A stretch of DNA of 64,000 nt from Macropodus opercularis. Taxonomy: Eukaryota > Chordata > Actinopteri > Anabantiformes > Osphronemidae. The notes under the pieces were generated by a model. The model searched no databases. It worked only from the letters and a program-made list of their open reading frames with translations, and had not been told where the DNA came from. The DNA is taken from NCBI GenBank assembly GCA_030770545.1, contig CM061091.1, positions 8,302,501 to 8,366,500 on the forward strand, in the 5' to 3' direction. The position numbers were made by a program, and so were the translations under genes. Below, piece after piece: positions 1 to 12,300 of this stretch (positions are counted from its first letter, which is position 1; each line of letters opens with the position of its first letter).

Positions 1-710
1 ACACACAGACACCTTACTGTACACCTGACACCTGCAAAGCCAGGAGCACTGCTTGTACAACAACCTTACAAAGTCACTTGTTACCAAACAAGTGTTAGTG
101 GCAACATACGGTATGTTACACAACATTTTCCTGAAGGTACACTGTGACCTCTTAACGATTATATCACACATGTACCATACATCAGACCGACACGTCATTC
201 CATCAATGTAGACACATTGTACGACACACACGCTCCGCCTCTTGTGATTATGTTTGATTTTGTTAGACTTTTGTTAAAACCTAAACATTTGATGTAAACG
301 GTAGCATTTGTTCGCTTTAACCTTCAATAATTGATCTTTTGTCATGTTAGTCCATTGCCCGACGGGATGGTGCAGGTGTGGAATCACTTTTACTTACCAA
401 CAGCCACGTTTTCAATTGAGCACCGGCTTCCAACCACTTCCTGAGCTGGAATATGAGTGACTTCATTGGAGAGCTAAAATCATCTGTCAATCAAGCTTTT
501 TGAGTAGACTGGCCGCGAAAGTCACTTTAAGTAATAATCATTAAAAAAGTTTCATGCTGTCAATAATCTGCAAGCAAGCAATTAAAATCTACGAAAGTCA
601 CTTTGCTTGACTTTAACTTTAATGTACCAGTATGCAGCTGGAGTACAAGGATTAAATGCCTTTGCAGTCTGTTCTGTGGCTTTTCCAAAGCATATCCCCT
701 TTATAGCGAT
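1..710. other. Intergenic DNA, nothing recognised
   Basis: AT-rich unique-looking sequence with no open frame of coding character and no clear repeat. It is the outer part of the presumed 3' flank of the zinc-finger gene whose last exon lies at 30.5-30.75 kb. Confidence 0.5.
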
Positions 711-1195
711 GTTCAATTCAACTTTATTTATATAGCACCAATTCACAACATCAGTTATCTCAAGGCACTTTACAAGTAAGGTTTTAAGACCTTACACAAC
801 TAAACCCAACAATTCCCACATAGAGCAAGCTTTCAATTGTAGCCAATCAATAAATTGTACATTTAATAATAACAGTGGAGAGGAAAAACTACCTCTCTAG
901 AGAGGAAGAAACCTCCAGCAGACCCAGGCTCAGTGTGGGTGGCCATCTGCCTTGACTGGTTGGGGTGAGGGGATAGAGAAGAGAGAAAAGAACACAACCA
1001 CAACAACAAAACAAGCAGCAACAGAACACAGGCGGGATGGTTGGACCAGCAACTGAACACTGGAGACACACAGCTCTGAGTCTGATGATACCTGTAGATG
1101 AGGACAGAGAGAGACAGAAGGGGAGAAGCACAACTAGGAGAGAAAAGAGACAAAGTTAGTCACGTGTGGAAATGGAGGCATGTAATGTTAGATGT
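711..1195 (+). repeat. Decayed teleost dispersed repeat
   Basis: The segment opens with an AACTTTATTTATATAGCACC block followed by CAAGGCACTTTACAA. It continues with GTGGAGAGGAAAAACT, AGGAAGAAACCTCCAGCAGA and CAGTGTGGGTGGCCATCTGC. This order of phrases is familiar from a high-copy non-autonomous repeat found throughout ray-finned fish genomes. The copy has many substitutions and no obvious terminal repeats, and its right edge is uncertain because it fades into AG-rich sequence. The frames open across it on the minus strand are by-products of the repeat. I do not assign a family name. Confidence 0.7.
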
Positions 1196-2635
1196 TAGCA
1201 GCGATATATGAGAAAAAGGCAGTCACACACCAACCACCTAAACTTAACCCATACCCTGAACCACCATAATGCTATCTCTAGACCCAGGTTCATCTTCAAG
1301 CAGCTCTATATGTAATATGAGAAAATCCAAAGCAGTCATCACCTTTTCTTAATACACACACACAAAATCCATCAGTGTGTAACCACCCATTCCCTCTGCT
1401 CCCTCCCAAACCCAAGCTGCTTTCATTACGACGTTCGCGATATGTTGTATGTGGCAGCTCTTGGAGGCAGATGGCGCTGCTAGGCATGTATATATTTTAT
1501 GTCCCTACCCCCGCTCAGACTCATATGCTTAGGATGCTAAAAAGCTCATAAAAAAAAAAAAAAATCAAAGATCAGCGGATAGAGCTAATATTATAATCAT
1601 TGGGAACACCTGCAAAGTTGCAGATGGGCGATTTCAGGCCGACGCTTCGTCAGGCGCGAAGTCCCACCCACCCATATGGAGAGCTGGGGCGGCGGGGACA
1701 CTGTCACTCATCCTTTCTCTGCCTGTGCAACACAAACACGCACACAAAGAATTTTTATAGAACTACAAGCTGGTCTGAACTGTGTGTACATGTGCTACTG
1801 AGTGAGTCACTGAGTATCTCTCTGCAAGGTGTAAATCTACATCTACGCAGACACGGAGGCGAAGGTACACACACATATGCTAAATATACAGCAGATGACC
1901 CCATAAGGTGAACATTCTACTACAAACATTTACAAGCGTGTTCTGCACTCAGCATACTACTGATGATGTACTTTTCCTAGATTCTCTTAGTTCATTTATT
2001 TTATGATCATTATATCTATATATATTATTCACATAATCACCTTAAGACTCCAGTTTCATCTGATTCCTTTGATGCTCCACAATAAAATAAGTCTTTGTCT
2101 CCATTTTCCTCCTTCATTCTTGTCACTCCTGTGAAGGTATGTAGAATAAAGTAAGCTCTGAGGTATTATCCAATTTTATCATCCAACGGGGCTGATATGA
2201 TTTAAGAGTTACAGTGCAGGATGGGTGACACAGCTGGTTTGAGCTGTCATTGCATGAGAAGGGTGACACTCGCTTTAAAGTTTAAAAAAAAGACACATTT
2301 TTTTTACTGAACAAACATTTATGTTCACAGATCTACTATATGCCAAGTAATTCTAGATTAAAGTGTTCAAGTAACACCACACCAGTATGTTCCATACACC
2401 AGTACAGAAAGAAGTATTAGTATTATTAGTAAGTATTCTAATCACTGAAGTTGTCTCAAGTTGGCGCCAGTAGATAAACTCAATTCATCTAGATGTATGT
2501 GTATTTATTTGGTTGCTGTAGTGTTACTTAGTTGAGAACAGAATATGAAGTTCAAGGACTGATGGCGACAAAACATTTCATTGATTTTGCAAACTAGTCA
2601 ACGTTGAGGGACATGAGTCAAATTATCAGACTATC
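1196..2635. other. Intergenic DNA, nothing recognised apart from one CTCF-like site
   Basis: No coding-like frame is seen. The stretch contains a poly-A run near 1551-1564, AT-rich sequence and scattered tetranucleotide-like words. No duplicated or enhancer-like block stands out. Confidence 0.4.
1465..1482 (+). promoter_or_regulatory. CTCF-like motif, forward
   Basis: The core AGGCAGATGGCGCTGC fits the right half of the vertebrate CTCF consensus (AGRKGGCRS), while the left half is only a partial match. It is the most distal of seven such motifs in the window. Confidence 0.25.
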
Positions 2636-2639
2636 TTTA

Positions 2640-3290
2640 ATTGCCAGATACTCTAGGGATCAGTCTAAGATTGAAAGAAGATCTGGAAGAAATCAAGTAA
2701 ACCGAAAGAGCATCTAGACCGATATCGGTAAATCGTAAGCAGCTGAGTAAGGTCAGTAACAATAGTGAGGCAAGATGACACAAAGTGGGACATTTTTGGG
2801 AATCCACATGGTGACTAGGAGAACCAGTTGCTTGGATGTGAATTTGACTTGGGCCAAGTGGTTGATCTCTGGCCTCCTCCACACGATCTGAGGGCGAAGT
2901 GATAAATCCCACAGGCGACAATAGTGACAAAATGCGGATTGTTTCTAATGAGAAATTCCTGAACCCCAACAATAAACACACCTTCACAAAACACTCAAGG
3001 CAACAGTATCCAAGGGGTAGAAACAGCAAGGCATAATGTCAGAGAACCGGAGTAGACAAAAGAAACTCCCAGACAGGATGAACAGGGGAAGCAAATGGCA
3101 GGTCTGAAAAGCCACTCGAATGCTCGGCAGGCTGGACACATGGAATCACACAAACTGGCAAACGACGCGGTGATATGAGGTTGTTTATGGAGGAGATAGG
3201 AGACACAGTTGAAAACAATGAGCCAACAATTAAAGCTGCAGTGACAGAGGTCAAAGGAAAACCGGAGGAAATAAAGTTGTGAGACAAACA
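2640..3290 (-). mobile_element. Decayed retroelement- or transposon-derived segment
   Basis: Read on the minus strand this gives TTTATTTCCTCCGG, then CTCTGTCACTGCAGC, TCCTATCTCCTCCATAAACA, TCGTTTGCCAGTTTGTGTG and CCAGCCTGCCGAGCATTC. It continues with CCTGTCTGGGAGTTTC. This is the texture of non-coding terminal regions of high-copy teleost elements whose name I cannot fix. Frames of 98 and 130 residues remain open on the minus strand but resemble no retroelement protein. No flanking duplication or terminal inverted repeat was found, so this is an old fragment. Confidence 0.45.
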
Positions 3291-4600
3291 AACTATTTGC
3301 TAATCAATTCACAATTATAATGTCTAAATAAAATACAGTGTCAAACATACAGTGTTCGTGCTTTTATTTAATTCAAACTAGTTTTAAGCCAAAAGAAACG
3401 ACACAGCTATTCATTTCAGTGCTTTAAAGATGGCTCCTTATTTGAATGCACTCTCACAATAACACATAGACATACAGTAACTGTTGACTCGCCATCAGTC
3501 CACTTGATCTACACTCACAGCACAGTGACATGTAGCAGCTGATTAGCAGATCATTGCAGTGTCAAGACAGTGTATTTTTAAACCCAGGTTTGTAGCATGT
3601 GGGGTGCCGGACCCTGTTGGACACACACCACTGACAGGTGTTGCAGTCAAGGACAGCGCTGTCACTTCGCATTAACAGACACATAAATTCTGACAGGCAG
3701 AGAGAGGAGCAGCTGAAGTTGGGTGCTGATATTTCTGATTCGCTCTCCGGGCAGACATAAATCCAACAAGATGAGTACTTTCTGTCTTCTTTTCAATCTG
3801 AATGCACCCCAAGCTGCCTGTCTAATACTACAAGTTATTAGAGACACCTTCTACTATATGTACATACTGCACAATACAACGTCTGAATGGGAAACAGAAA
3901 AAAAGGTCTCGCATGTGAAAATGCTTAGAGAGCTTCTGCCGCTGTAGGGCTGAGTGTCTATATGCTGAGACCTCGGACTGTCTGATATAGATTTATGGTG
4001 TCAAGCTCTGTATTTACAACAATGGCCATGTACATCGGTGCACCACAGACATTATCACTAACAAATATGACAACAATCAAGTTCGTGAAGGGCCAGGTTT
4101 CCGTCTCAAGTGCTTTTAGAGTAAAATTTAAAAGGAAATAAAACAATAACAGGGAAATAGTAACCCTGTTTAAAATGGACTACCAGTACTACAATTAATA
4201 ATCCAATTAGTTATCAATGTAAACACAGTAGTAACTAAAGAAAATTAAAGAATTACAGTTTTTGAAGTAATCTGAATGACTATCAATTACATTATCGATT
4301 ACATGTTGATAATGTTTTATCATTATTGTCATTGTTATATTTTTTTGCAATGCTACTGTGCACCACCATCCTTATGCTGCTTTTGTCATCTGTCACGTTA
4401 TCAAAAGTAGGAATTCTTAAATTGGCCCCATTTTTTCCATCACCAGGGAAGTAATTAGTCTGTCATCAACATCGCAGTCAGTTTCCGAGACCTTTCACGT
4501 CGTCTGGGGTCACTGAACTCACTTATTTTTTTCTCTCTTTATAAGAACGCCTTAAATTGGTCATCTGCTCGCTATTTATCTAACTATCTATCTGTGTAAA
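3291..4600. other. Intergenic DNA, AT-rich, nothing recognised
   Basis: Low-GC sequence with several ATTA and TTAATAAT words between about 4190 and 4340 but no compact block. A weak CTAT/TATC tetranucleotide tract lies near 4574-4592. No coding frame is supported. Confidence 0.4.
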
Positions 4601-4900
4601 TAGAGGATCATTGCCTATGCGGTACAGCCTTCGGGTTATCATTCCCCAGTGTTCAGTGGCTGCAGTAATTAGAAAGGCTGGGACATGAATTTGCCATGTC
4701 CTGGTAAGGCCCTGATCACCAATAACAGCATTTATTGTTTTCTAATCAGCAGCTCTTTGACTGCTCCGATCACTCAGTAAATAATGGAGATGTCAATACT
4801 GTCCCGCTCCTGTGACTCTGGAGCCCATTCCCCGCCCTCCCTCACTCGCTTGCTCACCCGGCTTTCACTTGCCTTTATAAGGCAGCCTCATTAATCACAC
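4600..4900. promoter_or_regulatory. Enhancer-like block (candidate conserved non-coding element)
   Basis: A repeat-free block of balanced composition. It carries GCAGTAATTAGAAAGG near 4664, ATTTATTGTTTTCTAATCAG near 4730 and a SOX/FOX-like TTATTGTTT. Such mixed homeodomain and forkhead words between longer non-repetitive phrases are typical of vertebrate developmental enhancers. There is no direct evidence of conservation here. Confidence 0.3.
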
Positions 4901-7070
4901 ATTACGTTTGAAAAGAGTTCGAGCTGTCGAGGGCTGAGAACTTGTACGCAGAACCACCGACTCACAAAGGCATCTAAGAAAAACATACATGCATCTGAAC
5001 ACACGCACAAATAAACACGCACCAACAAAAAGATGGTTGTACTTACAACACACGAGTCCTCTCACACCAGCCCCTCAGCCTATACATTAGTGGTCAAGCA
5101 GCCAAAATGCCGTCCCGTCAGTGAGGCAGCTCCATTGATTAGCACTTCCAGCTTCTGTTCTGGCCCAGGAATTACCCCTCTAATCTTGTAGTGAGTTATT
5201 TGCTGGAGACCAATCAGCCTGATCAGACGAATTACCCTCTTTGTAACTGCCTGAAGAAGTCCAGCAACACCCAAATACACACAGGCATGCAAGTAATGCC
5301 ACATTAATGAACACTTAAGGGTACATTAACATGTGTCACATGTGCAATCACAATGTCCAGGTATACATATGCGTACTGTACATCAAAATATCCAGAAAAG
5401 ATGGAATATATACTTACTACTATATACGTACATAGTGTATGCACATAGGAGAATTGTTGTGGAGTTTTCACCAGACTAACTAACTAGGTTAGTTCCAAAG
5501 ATTTGAGAAAGTAATTTAATAATAATTTAAGTGTTGAACAAGTTAGCATGTGTTACACACAATTAGTTTAACACCCAGGCTAAATTTTAGCACTACAATG
5601 ACTGTAATCAATTGAACTGGGCTACAAACAAAAACAAGGTTGCCAAAAAGCTACACGTACCAAGATTACAAAATTCCCAAATTTCAAGAAAACCAACTGC
5701 AAGTAACAAGAAGCAAGAAAACAAGAATAAGAATTTTAACTTACTAGGCTGTAACAAGCGGGTGTGAGTGATAATGAGTTCAAGAAAAACGTGAACAACG
5801 TGTGATCAAGGAGAAACAAAAGCAAATGAGCCAAAACAAAAACGTCTGCTGAAAGTTCAACGGTGTGTAAGATTATTACTTTTCACCAAAGCAGTAATGC
5901 TCGGCAGAACTGCTGCTCCACTACTGCTATGACACCATAAGCCACAGAATTACATGTTTCTTACCATGGCAGCGAGCCAACTCCTTCCCATGGTACAAGA
6001 TTATTGAGATTTAGGTTTTAAGTCAACTGCTATTTACGTTAAACAGACACTATTTCACATAGGTTTGTGTGTCCTTTCTCCTACTCGTTTCATTTTCTAA
6101 ACTCCCCTCGCCCATCTCACCTTTCCCCTCGTGCTACTCCTTCCCCATCATTCTCCCGTGATGTTCCTCCTCCCGCTCCCCCTCCTCTCTCATTCTGGAG
6201 GGGAAACAGCAGTGGCGACAGGCGAAGCAGAAACCCATTTTTCAGTTTAAATGCCAAGTGGTTATGTAGCATAATATTCAGTCAGAAATTAACCATCTTT
6301 CCCCTGCAGCCTGTCACGACATACAGAGTGAGAGCAGTGGCTGTGGCTGAAGGGGGTGCAGATTTTTCCAGTGAGTTTAAATGATCAACACTGGTCTCCT
6401 TTAACGTTACTGCAGAGGAGACTACAGTCACATTACATCTGAAATCGCTGGCAAACGTCTTGAGTGCTTAAGGCCAATGCATACAGAGATCACATCTTCT
6501 GCTTTGTGTTTATCACTGCAAATGCAGCAAAGAATTTCAAATACTGTAGTTCACATCTAAAGACATAGAAGGTGTATGATTAGTAGATTTAATATAAGTA
6601 TAATAAGGATAAAGATAGATTTCAATACATGTTTACTTATATTGTATTATATTATCACATTATATTATACTGTTTGGGGTATTAAAAGTAAGTCCTAGCA
6701 GCCTGCAGCTAGATTTTGCTAATATTGACCATAAACAACACATTTTCTACTTAAGACAGACGTTTTGTTGACGTCATTTGAAATTATAACACTGTACGAG
6801 GCCTAACGGTTTATATGAAATTGACTTCATTTTAAAAAATGAATCCATCTCCTAATCCCTGTTACTCTAGTTGGTGTTAGCCGCTCCCCTCTAGCTTCAG
6901 TCATTCCCAAAGTACAGCATGTGTCTAATTTTCGTCACCTGCCGCTTTGTCATCCAGGTTTGTTGTGGCACAACAACTGCTAGAGGTTACAGTTGGCGTT
7001 AGTCTTTGTTACCTCAGATTTGTCCTCTCGCCTTGAGTTGTTTATTTACCAAAATGTTCATTTTCAGTAA
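4901..7070. other. Intergenic DNA, nothing recognised
   Basis: AC-rich and A-rich single-copy-looking sequence around 4980-5850. A C/T-rich tract at about 6065-6190 keeps a short plus-strand frame open without coding character. AT-rich sequence with TATTATATTA words follows near 6630-6680. No gene or clear repeat is seen. Confidence 0.4.
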
Positions 7071-7074
7071 TACT

Positions 7075-7330
7075 TGTCCATGGTAACTTACGCCTGAACC
7101 CCTGTGTGGCTGCACAGGAAACCCTGTGCCACATTTAGGCCTTTTGATTCCTCAGGAGCACGAACGGGATCGATATGGCTTTCAGAAGTGGCTCCTTCAT
7201 CCATTCCCTTGCGTTAACGACAGCCATAACTCACCGGGCTGGCAGGAGAGGAGGTTCATATATATATTTATCTCACCCCCAGAGCTGTGACCTTTCCGTC
7301 TCCCCACTGACAGCTCCTACAGAAAAAGGT
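7075..7330. promoter_or_regulatory. Enhancer-like block
   Basis: Non-repetitive, moderate-GC sequence containing GGGATCGATATGGC and CACTGACAGCTCC, a TALE/MEIS-type site. It stands out from the AT-rich flanks. The call rests on composition and motifs only. Confidence 0.25.
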
Positions 7331-7418
7331 GTCAATTAATGACATTTAGAAAATTTCATATCACTCCCAATAACTCTGAGGCTTTTTACAGGAACTCTTC
7401 TATTGGCATTGAAGACTT

Positions 7419-7451
7419 GTGTGGGTGTGTGTGTGTGTGAGAGAGAGAGAG
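7419..7451. repeat. (GT)n-(GA)n microsatellite
   Basis: A GT run passes directly into a GA run, followed by degenerate GACAGA words up to about 7475. Confidence 0.9.
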
Positions 7452-8380
7452 GTGATAGAGACAGAGACAGACAGGAAGAAGGGACTACAACCCGTCATTA
7501 ATGTCACTTGGTTTCCATGTCATCATTTTGAACTCAGGGTGGTATAAAGGGCAATACATCACTCTAATTCCGTTCAGAATAATCTATTAGCCACCACTGA
7601 CTTCTTTGTCCAGTCACAAATGTATCTTAATACAATTGAGCCATAAGATGCTGCAGCGAGAAGCGCGAGGTCCCCAAAGCTCCAAAAATGAATAATAAGA
7701 AATCCTGTTATAGTAGTTTGGCCTTTTCACTCACTGGCTTTGAATATAAGCCCCCCCTCGTCCCCCTTTTCAGCCACATCAGTTCCATACCAGTGCAGTT
7801 TATAGTGAAACAGCGCGTTGGTTACCTTCTAGTGTTCGGGAGTAAACAGCCGGCGGGTCAAATAACCTTTCATGTAGCGGTAGACTGTATGTACACAAAT
7901 AATTGAAGCCCTTGACCCTGTCTACCAGCACCAGGCTGTAAGTACAAACCTGACATTTTGATACTGCTCCAGGGGCCCCTGCTACCACTTATTTTTATAT
8001 TTCAATAATCCATGAAGACCGAGGGAAGAAGGGGAAAAAAAAGCCAGGCAGCAGAGGGGGGTATGTGGGAAGTGTGAATGATTAAGATTGTCAAACTCAA
8101 ATAATGCACTCAGAAGACACGGTATAAATCAGGTTTTGTGGCATTTTCACAAAAAAAAAGAAAAAGAAAGAAAAGGGGCTGGTACGCTGTATGAAACCAC
8201 CCATGCAATCATACACACATACATAACAAACACACATCTTGCTCCATGCACCAAATGCCATTCATTCATTATTAATACACACTATATTTATGTATTTCAG
8301 GCCTTCCTCCCTCAGCCATTGAATTCCTGTAACCTTTTCAATGCAATATCCGCCTGTGTTTTGAAGTCTTGATAATGATA
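7452..8380. other. Intergenic DNA, no gene seen
   Basis: Mostly unique-looking sequence with an A/G-rich tract at 8150-8177 (AAAAGAAAAAGAAAGAAAAG). The part at 7690-8000 has some enhancer-like texture, but no motif cluster is strong enough to separate it. Confidence 0.35.
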
Positions 8381-8930
8381 TCTGTCGTCTGCGCAGAGGC
8401 CGGCTGGGAAAACAGTTACCAGTGGGAAGGTCAAGGGAGGATGGTTGCAGAAATTTGCTGTGGTGAGAGTATACTAATGCAGCGATGGACAGGCAGTTAA
8501 GGAGTGACAGCTATTGACAGCGGTGAGGAGAGAAAGCCGCAGCACAGCCCCTATACCCTAGAAGGATGGTGCTTGTTTTGCCATTGACTGGGGCTGACTC
8601 GGTTCAGTCGATGGCTATCTCCTCCCTCTGCGCCCCTCATTATTGCCCACCCCCACACGCGCTTTGATCGTCCCTCCTCTCTCCGTTTTTTCTTTTACAT
8701 TCGCACTTCATCATCACCGTTGAAACGTTGTTTGCTGTCACCTCTGCCAAATTTACAGCACCGTCGACGGCATTTGCATATTGCCTTGCCTAATATGGAC
8801 ATTTCCAATTGAAGCTGTCCCCCAAGTGCTGTCGGCGAATGTGTGTTCCATGGCTTATACCCCCACCCCCCCCCACAATCAGCCATCTCCCTCATCACTG
8901 CAACAATGTCCAGATAAGAAGGATGAAGTC
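8381..8930. promoter_or_regulatory. Enhancer-like block with paired TGACAG sites
   Basis: Two TGACAG sites ten bases apart (8505-8510 and 8515-8520) match the MEIS/TGIF half-site. Around them is repeat-free sequence including GGCTGACTCGGTTCAGTC near 8592 and GCATTTGCATATTGCC near 8770, an octamer-like ATTTGCAT. The minus-strand frame open over 8695-8898 has no recognisable domain and I do not call it a gene. Confidence 0.3.
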
Positions 8931-9465
8931 AGTTCCTGACCTCCCCTGTTCTAACCTGTAGGTCATCAACTTCATAGCACAGTCATTGTAGTTATTTACC
9001 CCTGCAATGCATGCTAAGTCTGAAGTGATATAAGCACAGCTGCCTAAATCATACTACTTTGTATTTAAGAAATTTACAAAAAGTCTCTGATTTGTGTTTC
9101 AATCTAGCAAAACACTGCAAAAGAAAGGAAATAAGTGATGAAAACAAGCCTGTGCTTTGCTAAGTTCTAACCTGTTGTATGTGTTACAGTAGGCTTTACT
9201 ATTTTTGGCATTTTTAAGTGCAACTTTTTGACCCAGACAGAGGGCACATGAACAAATGTTCTTGTCTTGTGTTGTTGTCTTAGAGAGAACATTCCGATGA
9301 TTTGCCAATTTCTATCATTTGACCGTTTCCATAAATGAGGTCTCCACTTTTTCCTTTCACTTGCTAATTTTGTCCGCGCAAATATAGTCAATCAAGAAAA
9401 CATGGCCATGCTGCTAAAGGATCTTTACCCTACTCCAACACTCCTCTCCTCCTCTTGTCCTTAGC
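8931..9465. other. Intergenic DNA, nothing recognised
   Basis: AT-rich sequence without repeats or coding-like frames. Two short overlapping frames on the minus strand over 9099-9391 show no protein-family features. Confidence 0.4.
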
Positions 9466-9469
9466 TGCA

Positions 9470-9730
9470 TGTTGTTTTGATACACAGCTGCCATCTGTGT
9501 GAAATATTAATGCAGTGGGCTGATTTGGGGTGTCGAGCAGTGTCACTCATTTGGCTTTTAATCATGCGGCAGCTTGAGAAAAAAGAAGGGAAAATAACTT
9601 CCCTTCCTGGGTGGCTGTCAAAGTCTTCCCAAAGTCATCCGGCACGTAGGGCGTCATGCCTGTCGCCTGTCTCTCCTCTCATTGACAGCTGCATTTTTGG
9701 CTCGTCTCCGAGTGGCTGAGCGCTTTCACG
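9470..9730. promoter_or_regulatory. Enhancer-like block
   Basis: Contains GAAATATTAATGCAGTGGG, TTTGGCTTTTAATCATGC, GGTGGCTGTCAAAGTC and CTCATTGACAGCTGC. These are homeodomain and TALE-type sites in a dense non-repetitive stretch of about 250 bp. The short plus-strand frame here is judged incidental. Confidence 0.35.
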
Positions 9731-10029
9731 TCGTCTACCCCCTTCTTTCAGCCAAAACAAGGACACCACCCATAAAAATTTAAATACAGCATTAATTTAA
9801 CTCAACAAAGGCCTTCTTTGCTGAAAGAAATTTCCAGTGCATTTCGGTCATGTTGGTAGCATTTTAAATAACATTTGCCAATTTGATGCATTACATGCAT
9901 GAAGGAATGAGCTTGATAGTGGATCCGCTGCGGTTTTATAGACTGCCACACAATGGGCCAAACTATTTCTCAGAACTGAAACTCTATTGTTTGTGTTGTT
10001 GAGCCGAATGCTTCCTGTGTGAGAAACAT

Positions 10030-10760
10030 GGTTTCAAATGAACAAAGAATCCAATCCATGATTAATGAAATGGCATTTATAATTCAACTAAATAACATAA
10101 GCATCATTATTACATTAATCAGTGGGCTCCATTGACAGCATTAATGTTTTATTGATTGATTTCAACATGATATTGTTAGATAATTTGTTAAATCTCCAGT
10201 ATATGTGCTGTATATCCAAAGGTTGTAACTAAAAAGCTTTGATGACACCTGTCCCCAATAAAAATGTGACAAGTAGGATTTGTATATTTCATATACATCA
10301 TAACTATGACCCTCCCCCATGGCCCATTATCCGAGTTTTTAATAAGGGCATCTTATTAATATTTATAGCATAATTGCCTGTATTCCACTTTATTTTCCTG
10401 AGAATAAAATAACAAGGCTAAAATATTGTTGTGGGTAATTAAGACAAATGCATTAATTATTAAATATGCAAACATGTCAAGCAAGCATAACTAATTATTG
10501 TAGCATGTTAACAGTTATTTAATGTTAGCAGCAGCTGAATTATTCAGAGCACATGTGCCATATTTGGATTGTTTGAAATGTGCCACGGTAAATGGGGTGA
10601 AGAAAGTCGCAGCAGGATCTCAGAGAAGCTGAGGGAAAAAAGCGACACCGAAAAAACTTTTACAGATGGGGCCCGCCTAACTATAATTGCTCATTATAGG
10701 TGGATGTGAATAGGATGAGGAGGTGGTAGAAAGAGATGGTGTTAATTTAATGCACTACAA
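10030..10760. promoter_or_regulatory. Large homeodomain-rich enhancer-like block
   Basis: About 700 bp of repeat-free sequence dense in ATTA words: TTACATTAATCAGTGG, CAGCATTAATGTTTTATTG, GATTGATTTC, GTGGGTAATTAAGAC and GCATTAATTATTAAATATGC. It also has an octamer-like ATATGCAAAC and a TGACAG site at 10133-10138. The right end carries CTATAATTGCTCATTATAGG. This is the strongest homeodomain cluster in the window. It has no coding potential and fits a long-range developmental enhancer. Conservation is inferred, not shown. Confidence 0.4.
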
Positions 10761-11235
10761 ACTGTCAGGTTTTGGCCAAGGTAAGGCAGAAGCTTTTTGT
10801 CAGTGCCTGCGTCTGTTTCTTTTTTTGTATTGAGGGGGAAAGGCGTCAGGGAATGAAGGTAACTGAATGTGACGGCAGACAATTTATGTTGTTATGTCTT
10901 AATTGTCACCTGATGTGCATGCAATCTGGAACGCTGTCAAAAAAAAGACACTTCCCCTCAGTGGAGTACTAGGATGAGGCGCGAAGACAAACAAGTTTGA
11001 TTTGATCAAACCCACGGTGAGATGGATTTGACAAATTTAAGCCTCATAGCCATGTCTGAGTGTGACGTGTATCTGTCTGTGGCGTGATTAAACAGTCACT
11101 GAACTTCTCATTTGTCACTTTAAGTTTAGCTATATAAACTATGAGCCGCCTACACAACAGGATCACACTCCTCACCTCACAAATACCTGCATCCATCCAC
11201 ATAATGACACTCACAGACCTTAATGCAGAGTCCAA
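10761..11235. other. Intergenic DNA between enhancer-like blocks
   Basis: Includes CTGTCA sites at 10762-10767 and 10933-10938 and AT-rich filler. A short plus-strand frame from 10772 lacks any domain signal. Confidence 0.35.
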
Positions 11236-11239
11236 TTAA

Positions 11240-11505
11240 GCTGCTTTGATGGAAATCACTACTATACCCATGATTTTAGCTCATAAAAACTGTCACATGG
11301 AAATTGTCAATTAGTCGAGAGCTGAAATAGCTGTCAGTTTTCATCACTCTTTGGGCGGTTGTTTCCCACTTCACTTTCACTTTGAACATGGTGATATCTG
11401 TCAAATGTGATGGTTTCTGTAAATGTAATTACACCAAACTCAATATAATCATCATTACATAAATCAGGATATAAATGCCCATATGGTTTGCTTCCCATCA
11501 GCTAC
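11240..11505 (+). promoter_or_regulatory. Duplicated non-coding element, copy A
   Basis: This segment aligns by eye to copy B at 17995-18255. Shared words are TTTGATGGAAATCA (11245), ATTGTCAATTA (11303), ATAGCTGTCAG (11327), GTTGTTT (11358), GTAATTAC (11425) and a TCCCAYCAGCT end (about 11493). From 11303 to 11432 the offset to copy B stays at 6758-6759 bases, so the two are nearly gap-free there. The block holds three CTGTCA/TGACAG sites and one TAATTA. It has no coding frame and no mobile-element hallmarks. I infer a regulatory element duplicated in tandem long ago. Confidence 0.55.
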
Positions 11506-12035
11506 ATGCGTACGATGCTCCTTATTAGATGCACAACAGAAACTTAAGTAGTTCTCTAATGCCAAGAAAAGTGCATTTAGTGTGTATTGGCCCGTTTCCA
11601 CTACATGAAACTTCTGTAGATGTTCTTCCACTAAAACTTACAGGAATAATTTTGGCCCCCAAATACAATAATTGAAGTAGATTTTGTTGTTTTAATGCGT
11701 TTGAACATGGTTTTAGACTGCTTTCAGAAAAGATCCAGCAGTAGTACGCATGTCTGAAAAGTATAATATATTTCTACATATTTAATGTCACAAGAAATGT
11801 TTTTGTAAGTGCTAATATGTTGCAAATTGGCTTCACTAATAAGGACAAACACAAAAATAGACTAACACACATGCTCTAGTGTGATTTATAAGCTGATTCT
11901 GACCTATAGTCACCTGACAGTTGCTTTCATTTTCTTCCATATATTTTTCCCCTCGTCGTCAAGGTCATTGGCGAGTAACCCCTTTGCAAGTTTTTACAGC
12001 ATCCTCCTCTTTTGTCCTCTTTCTATCCTACATCC
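11506..12035. other. Intergenic DNA, nothing recognised
   Basis: AT-rich, unique-looking. A C/T-rich tract lies at 11930-12050. A TGACAG site is at 11915-11920. Confidence 0.4.
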
Positions 12036-12039
12036 CTCC

Positions 12040-12300
12040 CTCCTCTTTGGCCTGATGGCCCCATGAATCATGCCGTCTTCCCCATCGAACTCTCAGACGC
12101 CTCCTTCCCACCACGGCCACCCCAACTTCCCCAATCCTTCTTCATTCCCGGTAACAATTTGGTAATGAAATATTGATTTTTAGTTAGATTCAAATGGATG
12201 TTATTAACTTTGCATTGATAAATCGCTCCCCACTCCTTCTTCTCTGCATCCCCCTCTCTCTGTTTTGGATAGAGTGCTGGTAGTAACACCTGATTCACAA
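12040..12300. promoter_or_regulatory. Enhancer-like block
   Basis: Repeat-free phrases GGCCCCATGAATCATGCC, GGTAACAATTTGGTAATG, TGAAATATTGATTTTTAG and CTTTGCATTGATAAATCGC give a mix of SOX-, PBX- and homeodomain-like words. No coding potential is credited to the minus-strand frame across it. Confidence 0.3.

Noticed and set aside
863..1153. Cys/Leu/Ser-rich minus-strand frames as secreted protein genes
   Set aside because: They lie inside a dispersed repeat and have no start context or splice sites.
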